Shown here: piece by piece, positions 6,448 through 10,751 of the stretch
Layout: the number at the start of each line of letters is the position of its first letter
Position numbering within the stretch: the first letter of the stretch is position 1
NCBI GenBank assembly: GCA_031260385.1
Contig: JAIRKB010000033.1
Coordinates: 1 to 10,751 of the forward strand
DNA: 10,751 nucleotides
Reading direction: 5' to 3'
From: Propionibacteriaceae bacterium
Lineage (GTDB): Bacteria; Actinomycetota; Actinomycetes; Propionibacteriales; Propionibacteriaceae
Translations under genes and position numbers: made by a program
The notes under the pieces: model-generated
Database searches by the model: none
What the model was told of the DNA's origin: nothing
Seen by the model: the letters and a program-made list of their open reading frames with translations, nothing else

Positions 6448-8276
6448 GTCAACCCCGCCCCGACCTGATAGGGGGTCAGCCAGCGCGAAGGATAGAGCAC
6501 CTTGGCGACCTGAGGGGCGAAGAGCGCCGAGGTGCCGAGGACGACCCCGGCGGCGGCGGCCTGGATCACCTCGCCGGTAGCCATGACAATGATCTGGTCG
6601 GCGACCCCGGCAGCGAACTCCACGTCATGGGTGACTACGGCGACCACCCGGCCTTGGGCGGCCAGGGTGGCCAAGATCTGGGCGAGAGCCGACTTTGCCG
6701 GGTAATCTAATCCACGCGTCGGCTCATCAAGCAGGATCACCTGCGGGTTCGCCGTCAACTGGATCGCCAAAGCCAAGGCTAGTTTCTGGCCCTCCGAGAG
6801 ATCGCGGGGGTGGGCCTGGCCGGGGATGTCCACAGTGAGACTATCCAAGATCTGGCGACACGTCCCCGGACATCCTTTAGTCTCATGATCAGCGGCTTCA
6901 CATTCCTCGGCGACGCTCGATAGGTAGAGCAGGTCAGTGGCAGTATGCGGCACGAGCCGTACGAAGTTGCGGATCTTACTCGCTGGCAGGGCCTCTAGGG
7001 GCTGATCGCCCAGCGAGAACCGGCCTCCGGCTAGCTTTTGGACGCCAGTCAATGACCATAGCAAACTCGATTTCCCTGATCCATTGCGGCCCATGATCAC
7101 TGTTACTTGGCCTGCGGGGATCGTTAATGAAATATCTTTTACAGCAACTATGGAGCCGTAGGTCACTCTCAGGTGTTTCGCAACTAGGTCTTGGTGGGGG
7201 GATGGGTGCCGATGTTGCTGTTCAGAAGGCGTCTCGCGCGGCGATCCCTGCGGGATCTTATCGCCGCGCTCCGACTCGCGCCGAAAAGCCGCCGCTTCGC
7301 GGCTTAATCGCGGCAAGCCGCGATTTTTTCGACCCAGCTTCTGACCAACAACATCGGCGCCCATCCCTGGGGCACTTTGTTCCGGTGCAAAGGGGGCGGT
7401 ACTCTTTTGGGGCCATTGGGGACGGACCGCTTGTGGATTACGGGGGAACTGGTCTGGGTTCTGGTCGGCTAGGCGGAGGCGTAGGGGGGCGGCTTCGGCG
7501 CGGGCTTCTCGTACGGAGAGGACTACCTGGGGGAAGTTGGCGATGCGGCCTAGCTCGACTACCGGGGGGACTAGAGGGCTGGTGGCCATCACTTGGCGGG
7601 TTGGTCCTTCGGTGGCGCCGCCTTGTCCATCTAGCAGGATCATGCGGTCGGCGTAGGAGGCTACGCGCTCTAGGCGGTGTTCGGCGATGACGGCGGTTAG
7701 GCCGAGGTCGTGGACTAGGCGGAGCAAGGCGGCTAGGACTTCTTCGGAGGAGACGGGGTCTAGGGCGGAGGTGGGTTCGTCTAGGACTAGGGTGCGGGCG
7801 CCGGTGGCGAGGACGGAGCCGATGGCGACTCGTTGTTGTTCGCCGCCGGAGAGGGTGCGCAGGGCTCTGGTTCGTAGGTTGGCTAGACCGAGGATGTCGA
7901 GGGTTTCTTCGACTCGGGTCCGCATTAGGGCTGGGGCGAGGGCGAGTTGCTCCATACCGTAGGCGAGCTCTTCTTCGACGGTGTCGGTGACGAAACCGGC
8001 TAAGGGGTTCTGGGGGACGACGCCGATCAGGTGGGCGAGATCGCGTGGGGGGTGGTCAGCGGTGGAGTGGCCATCGACGCTGATCCGCCCGGTGACGATG
8101 CCCCCGGTGAAATGGGGGACGTGGCCGTTGATCAGGCCCAACAGCGAGGACTTGCCCGATCCCGTACGACCGGCGACCAGAACGAGCTGGCCGTCCGGGA
8201 TCGTGAGGTCGATCTCACTGAGAACTTGGGGGGTGTCTGCGCTATAGCGGAGCGAGACTCGCTCAAAGATAATCAC
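6435..8276 (-). CDS. ECF transporter ATPase, two fused ABC domains
   Basis: Fused A/A' energy-coupling ATPase, 613 residues. Domain 1 (about 1-240): Walker A GRTGSGKS (36-43), Q-loop Gln89, signature LSGGEQQR (142-149), Walker B LVLDEP (163-168), switch His200. Domain 2 (about 363-600): Walker A GRNGSGKS (396-403), a variant signature LSEGQ (493-497), Walker B ILLDEP (514-519), His550. In domain 2 the usual Q-loop glutamine is replaced by His444 (LVPHTATDLL). The linker at about 265-360 is long, basic and low-complexity, and carries a palindromic DNA element. The GTG start at 8276 forms a GTGA overlap with the T-component stop and has GGGAGGGG 7 nt upstream. The S gene overlaps its end. The layout matches the CbrU-type fused ATPase of actinobacteria; substrate is inferred from the S component. 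Confidence 0.93.
   Translation of the reverse strand: MIIFERVSLRYSADTPQVLSEIDLTIPDGQLVLVAGRTGSGKSSLLGLINGHVPHFTGGIVTGRISVDGHSTADHPPRDLAHLIGVVPQNPLAGFVTDTVEEELAYGMEQLALAPALMRTRVEETLDILGLANLRTRALRTLSGGEQQRVAIGSVLATGARTLVLDEPTSALDPVSSEEVLAALLRLVHDLGLTAVIAEHRLERVASYADRMILLDGQGGATEGPTRQVMATSPLVPPVVELGRIANFPQVVLSVREARAEAAPLRLRLADQNPDQFPRNPQAVRPQWPQKSTAPFAPEQSAPGMGADVVGQKLGRKNRGLPRLSREAAAFRRESERGDKIPQGSPRETPSEQQHRHPSPHQDLVAKHLRVTYGSIVAVKDISLTIPAGQVTVIMGRNGSGKSSLLWSLTGVQKLAGGRFSLGDQPLEALPASKIRNFVRLVPHTATDLLYLSSVAEECEAADHETKGCPGTCRQILDSLTVDIPGQAHPRDLSEGQKLALALAIQLTANPQVILLDEPTRGLDYPAKSALAQILATLAAQGRVVAVVTHDVEFAAGVADQIIVMATGEVIQAAAAGVVLGTSALFAPQVAKVLYPSRWLTPYQVGAGLTWSG
7199..7367. repeat. Palindromic multi-hairpin element inside the ATPase linker
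   Basis: Long inverted-repeat arms at 7201-7228 and 7338-7365 match at 25 of 28 positions, and G/C bases extend them by 2. Between the arms are further palindromes: 7236-7245 with 7260-7269 (10 bp), a nested ATCCC/GGGAT pair (7244-7248 with 7252-7256), AAGCCGC/GCGGCTT (7286-7292 with 7299-7305), and a 9-bp stem at 7306-7314/7317-7325 followed on the plus strand by a T-run. The element is read through in frame as residues 304-359 of the fused ATPase. It could be a MITE/REP-like insertion or relic intergenic DNA from the fusion of two ATPase genes. Confidence 0.75.
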
Positions 8277-9769
8277 CGGCCATCCCCTCCCTGACTAGCG
8301 GGAACATGGGGACGGTGCTCCTCGCTGCGCTCGTCAACGGTTTCCTTAGCCTCAGCATAACAAGTGAACTTGCTCTGCTCTCGGCTGGCGTCACCGTTCT
8401 GGTGTTCCTGCTTGTCAATAGGCGTATCTGGTGGGTTGGCGAAACGAAACGCCTTACGATTAGGGGAGACATGGGGACGGTCCTGGTGTCTCTCCTTGTC
8501 AATAGGCGTGTCTGGGTCCTGGACGGAGTGGAACGCCGCGTGACTAGGTGGAACACCGGAACCGTGCTCCTCGCTGCGCTCGTCAACGGTTTCCTTAGCC
8601 TCGGCACAACAAGTGAACTTGTTGTGCTCTCGGCTGGCGGAACCGTCCCCAGGTTCCACCCCATGCCCATGCTCCAACCCATGTTTCACGGGTTCGGGGG
8701 GTGGGGTGACTAGGGAAGGGAGCATTAGGGTGGCTAGGGCGATTAGGGTTGGGAGGCTTAGGGGGGGCCAGGTCATCGCCAGCGGGTACATCACTAAAGG
8801 TGCAGCCCCTGCGAGGACAATGGCGATGGTGGCGGCAATAGCGGAGCCGAGGACGAGCCATTCGGGCAGGGCCATGGGGTCGGGGCGGTAGCGGCTACGT
8901 TGGACGCGACGACCGCTCAGGCGTAGACCGGCCAGGCCACCGACCAGCCCGCCGACCACCATTGGCAGACCCATCCACAGAGGGGTGGATGAGGGGGCGA
9001 GCAGACCGTAAGCACCGATAGACAAGGCGATAGTGGAGCCCAAGAGCAAGACCGAGGTCCAGCCGCGGGCGGTCCCAGAGACCGCGAGGCTGCGCCCGTA
9101 CCCCCTTGAATCCATCGCCCCCGCCAACAACAGGGAACGGTCGAGGGCGTCGGAGAGGACGGGCATGGCGATATAGCGGATGAGGTGGACCCCCTTGCCG
9201 GTCTCGGCCCGCAGTTGGCGGGCGCGCCGGACCCGGACTAGGGACTCCGCCAACTGGGGGAAGACCGATAAGGCGATGACAACCACCGTACCCCACTCAT
9301 ACAAAGCCCCCGGCACCGCCGCCAGCAGGCGCTTGGGGTTAGCCAGAGCGTTGGCGGCCCCAATCGCCAGGATCATAACGCCCAACTGAGCCCCCGCCGT
9401 CGCCGCCACGATGAGGGCTTCAGCGGAGACCGGGCCGAACAGGCGGATCGCCGATAGCGGGCCGGGTAAGGTCCAAGTCGGCAAGTTGAATAGCACGGTT
9501 GGGCCGGCTGCCGAAAAGACAATCCTTAACCCCATTCGCATCAACACAATGAAGATCGCCAGATAGACGTACAGCCGAAAAGCCAGGGCCCAAGGGGCGG
9601 TAGAGCGGCGGTGCAGGACCGTGTAGACGATGATCAGAACCAGCCCCCCGAGCAGGAGCGGATTGGTGGTCCGGGTCGCCACCACCGCGCATCCGAGCGC
9701 CCAACCCCACCAGGCGCCTGGGTGGAGGGGACGCGCCAAGCGGCGTGGCGATCGTGTCTTAAGGTCCAT
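8273..9769 (-). CDS. ECF transporter T component (CbiQ/EcfT family) with long repeat-bearing tail
   Basis: Transmembrane coupling subunit that links the ATPases to the S component, 498 residues. The conserved part (about 1-350) has several hydrophobic helices and the two cytoplasmic coupling-helix motifs: RRARQLRAE and AMDSRGYG (the Ala/Ser-Arg-Gly type motifs that contact the ATPases). After about residue 354 comes a 144-residue hydrophilic, charged, His/Glu/Lys-rich tail that is not part of the family. It contains two copies of KFTC(C/Y)AEAKETVDERSEEH and two of a DTPIDK(E/Q)xHQ unit, mirroring DNA repeats. The ATG at 9769 has only a weak Shine-Dalgarno site (GACGGA, close to the start). 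It is first in the three-gene operon; its TGA overlaps the ATPase GTG by 4 nt. It is preceded by a structured leader. Confidence 0.88.
   Translation of the reverse strand: MDLKTRSPRRLARPLHPGAWWGWALGCAVVATRTTNPLLLGGLVLIIVYTVLHRRSTAPWALAFRLYVYLAIFIVLMRMGLRIVFSAAGPTVLFNLPTWTLPGPLSAIRLFGPVSAEALIVAATAGAQLGVMILAIGAANALANPKRLLAAVPGALYEWGTVVVIALSVFPQLAESLVRVRRARQLRAETGKGVHLIRYIAMPVLSDALDRSLLLAGAMDSRGYGRSLAVSGTARGWTSVLLLGSTIALSIGAYGLLAPSSTPLWMGLPMVVGGLVGGLAGLRLSGRRVQRSRYRPDPMALPEWLVLGSAIAATIAIVLAGAAPLVMYPLAMTWPPLSLPTLIALATLMLPSLVTPPPEPVKHGLEHGHGVEPGDGSASREHNKFTCCAEAKETVDERSEEHGSGVPPSHAAFHSVQDPDTPIDKERHQDRPHVSPNRKAFRFANPPDTPIDKQEHQNGDASREQSKFTCYAEAKETVDERSEEHRPHVPASQGGDGR
8284..8291 (-). promoter_or_regulatory. 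Shine-Dalgarno site of the fused ATPase gene
   Basis: GGGAGGGG on the minus strand, 7 nt before GTG 8276. An ATG at 8283-8281 immediately after it is out of frame with the ATPase, so GTG 8276 is the start. Confidence 0.7.
8292..8396 (-). repeat. Repeat module A, copy 1 (T-component tail)
   Basis: 105-bp direct repeat whose partner lies exactly 249 bp away at 8541-8645 with no indels. The 75-bp core from 8316 to 8390 differs from its partner at only 4 positions. It encodes SREQSKFTCYAEAKETVDER and onward to the protein end. The central palindrome seen in copy 2 is partly eroded here. Confidence 0.9.
8397..8564 (-). repeat. Tandem 84-bp repeat module B, two copies (T-component tail)
   Basis: Units 8397-8480 and 8481-8564 are in tandem, 84 bp each (28 codons). 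They share the block CTTGTCAATAGGCGT(A/G)TCTGG and a terminal spacer of the form GA(C/T)TAG..GGA(A/G)AC, which also begins module A. They encode the DTPIDK(E/Q)xHQ units. They lie between the two A modules, giving the order A-B-B-A. Confidence 0.8.
8541..8645 (-). repeat. Repeat module A, copy 2, with strong palindrome
   Basis: Partner of 8292-8396. It contains a 24-bp palindrome at 8604-8627, with 11-bp arms GCACAACAAGT and ACTTGTTGTGC and a 2-nt centre. It also has the CCTCGCTGCGCTCG motif, which reads ERSEE on the minus strand. It encodes SREHNKFTCCAEAKETVDER in the T-component tail. Confidence 0.9.
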
Positions 9770-9844
9770 TATCCGTCGGTTTCTTTGGCTCTCGAGGGCT
9801 ACCCACCCTAGCTTAGTGCCGCGCCGCAGATAAACTATACGAAG

Positions 9845-10160
9845 ATGAGGCTGGTGGCGACCACCACCATAGTCGCCACCAGCCCTCGCAACCGTGGGGC
9901 ACCTCGGGCGATCGACGGGCGCTGACGATCAACCGGAAGGGACTAGGTTGCGGATGCCAATCAGGCGCGACCACCGCCTGATTAGCTATTGAACCACTTC
10001 AGCCGCCAGCCATGTGGGAGGGGAAAATCCGGCACCGACGGCCTCATAAGTGGAGGTATGGGAGGTCAGCTGGGATGCCGACCACGTACGGGGGAGGTCA
10101 ATCTTCCTGGTCGCGACCCCGTTAGCTTTCGCTATAAGCCGCCTTTGCGACTCCCCCGTC
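9845..10160 (-). promoter_or_regulatory. Structured mRNA leader of the ECF operon (possible riboswitch, class not recognised)
   Basis: About 315 nt of the 485-bp gene-free stretch between dapC and the T gene is dense with inverted repeats. 10149-10159 pairs with 10088-10099 and encloses a TAGC-GAAA-GCTA hairpin (10134-10123) and GGTCGCGACC (10118-10109). CCACTT/AAGTGG (10053-10048 with 9999-9994) stacks on GCCGTC/GGCGGC (10042-10037 with 10007-10002). A 9-bp hairpin lies at 9959-9983, and smaller ones at 9930-9950 and 9910-9930. A 13-bp hairpin lies at 9849-9884. The GAAA tetraloop and a G-U closing pair exist only in minus-strand RNA, pointing to the operon's own transcript. Cobalamin control would fit the operon, but I cannot match the conserved cobalamin-riboswitch core. 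Confidence 0.5.
9849..9884 (-). terminator. Strong hairpin, possible attenuator upstream of the T gene
   Basis: A perfect 13-bp stem (GGCTGGTGGCGAC with GTCGCCACCAGCC) and a 10-nt loop, ending 80 nt before the T-component ATG. On the minus strand it is followed by TCATCTTCGTATAGTTTATC, which is only moderately T-rich, so it is a weak intrinsic terminator at best. Its place at the 3' end of the structured leader suits an attenuator or expression platform. Confidence 0.4.
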
Positions 10161-10187
10161 CGAACAGGTTATTCGATTGTGTAACTC

Positions 10188-10226
10188 ACATTAGCACATA
10201 ATTGTCCAATTTTAACAATGTTAAAA
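10188..10226 (-). promoter_or_regulatory. Candidate promoter and operator of the ECF operon
   Basis: An AT-rich patch. The palindrome TTTTAACAATGTTAAAA (10210-10226) is perfect around its central base and looks like a repressor operator. On the minus strand it contains a TTGTTA -35-like hexamer (10218-10213), with a TAATGT -10-like hexamer at 10193-10188. The 19-nt spacer is longer than ideal. The repressor is unknown. The transcript would begin near 10181, just before the structured leader. Confidence 0.4.
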
Positions 10227-10254
10227 CGAAAAAACGGCGATGTTGTGTTGTTTC

Positions 10255-10751
10255 TCACAGTCGAGCAGCGGCGGCCTGAATCGTCGCATCGGTGGCGGTC
10301 AAAGCCACCCGTACATGGTTCACCCCCGCCGGACCATAAAAATCCCCCGGCGCGACGATAAGCCCGCGTTCGGCCAGCCAATGGGCCGTCGCCCGCCCCG
10401 ACTCACCCCTGGTTGCCCACAGGTAGAGCCCGGCCTCAGAATCGTCAATCGTGAACCCCGCCGCCCCCAGCGCCGCCGCCAAGATCGCTCGCCGCGCCAG
10501 ATAGCGCTGACGCTGGGTTTCGACATGCTCCTGATCGGCGAGTAGCACGGTCATCGCCGCCAGCACGGGAGTGGACACCATCATCCCGAGATGTTTGCGC
10601 AACTCCAGCAGCTCCATCACCACCGACTCGTCGCCGACCACAAAACCGGCCCGATAACCCGCGAGGTTCGATCGTTTCGACAAAGAGTTCACGGCCAGGA
10701 TCGAGTCAAGACATCCCACGTTGACTTGGTAATTTAGTATGGAGGTCGGCT
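10255..10751 (-). CDS. dapC: N-succinyldiaminopimelate aminotransferase (DapC), 5' end beyond the window
   Basis: C-terminal ~165 residues of a fold-type I PLP aminotransferase; the frame stays open to the window edge. The PLP-binding motif NSLSKRSNLAGYRAGF, with the Schiff-base lysine in SLSK, is characteristic of actinobacterial DapC, which makes N-succinyl-LL-2,6-diaminopimelate in the lysine/meso-DAP branch. Downstream are LRKHLGMMVSTPVLAAM, the AGLYLWATRG strand (where the arginine for substrate carboxylate usually follows) and PGDFYGPAGVNHVRVALTA, all typical of the small domain. An internal GTG at 10719 is not the start, because it would remove the conserved region before the lysine motif. 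The stop TGA (10257-10255) is followed by a gene-free 485 bp. Confidence 0.88.
   Translation of the reverse strand, partial: PTSILNYQVNVGCLDSILAVNSLSKRSNLAGYRAGFVVGDESVVMELLELRKHLGMMVSTPVLAAMTVLLADQEHVETQRQRYLARRAILAAALGAAGFTIDDSEAGLYLWATRGESGRATAHWLAERGLIVAPGDFYGPAGVNHVRVALTATDATIQAAAARL

Noticed and set aside
7286..7330. Hairpin plus T-run resembling an intrinsic terminator on the plus strand
   Set aside because: It lies inside the fused ATPase gene on the opposite strand, and no plus-strand gene ends nearby. It is treated as part of the palindromic element instead.
8292..8645. CRISPR-like array from the regularly spaced repeats in the T-gene tail
   Set aside because: The units are 84-105 bp, in frame, arranged A-B-B-A with only two copies each, and there are no uniform short spacers or cas genes.
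9800..9815. T-box-like AGGGTGGGTAGCCC on the minus strand just before the T gene
   Set aside because: It lacks the ACCGCG part of the T-box, there is no specifier-loop structure upstream that I can see, and the downstream gene is not an amino-acid gene.
10067..10083. B12-box-like sequence (CAGCTGGGATGCCGACC) on the plus strand, near AAATCCGGCACCG
   Set aside because: About 12 of 16 positions fit the B12 box, but the orientation is opposite to the ECF operon, no plus-strand gene follows, and the paired CCGGTG and CCCGCAAC core elements are not in the right order. I do not call a cobalamin riboswitch from it.
10088..10159. Compact 72-nt fold that might be a tRNA
   Set aside because: It has an 11-bp closing stem with a bulge, no TTCGAAT-type T loop and no anticodon arm of proper size, so it is a structured leader element rather than a tRNA.
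9989..10201. Possible 70-residue plus-strand protein in the dapC-ECF intergenic region
   Set aside because: The composition is not protein-like, there is no ribosome-binding site, and the same bases form the inverted repeats of the leader.

Overview
The window looks like chromosomal DNA from a fairly GC-rich actinobacterium. The evidence is the homodimeric AceE-type pyruvate dehydrogenase E1 next to a DUF3052 gene, frequent GTG starts behind strong Shine-Dalgarno sites, a DapC aminotransferase of actinobacterial type, an actinobacterial ECF transporter with fused ATPase halves, and at least two starts that look leaderless. I cannot fix the genus from sequence alone.

Layout. On the minus strand, aceE (3275-525) is followed after 31 nt by a DUF3052 gene (493-74), whose stop codon shares its last base with the first base of tRNA-Val(UAC) (74-2). 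Divergent from aceE, uppP (3357-4214) recycles the undecaprenyl carrier for cell-wall synthesis. An aldo/keto reductase (4264-5229) follows. A small two-helix membrane protein (5489-5244) is convergent to it. A three-gene ECF vitamin-transporter operon then runs on the minus strand: T component (9769-8273), fused double ATPase (8276-6435) and S component (6447-5581), all overlapping translationally. The S component resembles the group predicted to import cobalamin or its precursors (CbrT type). Upstream of the operon is a 485-bp gene-free stretch holding an AT-rich promoter/operator zone with a perfect 17-bp palindrome and about 310 nt dense in inverted repeats. This reads as a structured mRNA leader. 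The window ends inside dapC (minus strand, 5' end cut off).

The most unusual signals are these. (1) AceE keeps its overall fold signature but has Gln at two positions matching E. coli catalytic residues Glu571 and His407. (2) The ECF operon leader is heavily structured, but I recognise no known riboswitch class in it, despite the vitamin-uptake context. (3) All three ECF proteins carry repeat-bearing, probably disordered extensions in non-conserved places: a 144-residue tail on T built from duplicated modules, a palindromic element read in frame in the linker between the two ATPase domains, and a proline-rich heptapeptide tail on S encoded by a tract able to form a G-quadruplex. This suggests in-frame accumulation of mobile or palindromic repeats in one operon.

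No CRISPR array, complete insertion sequence or rRNA gene is visible.
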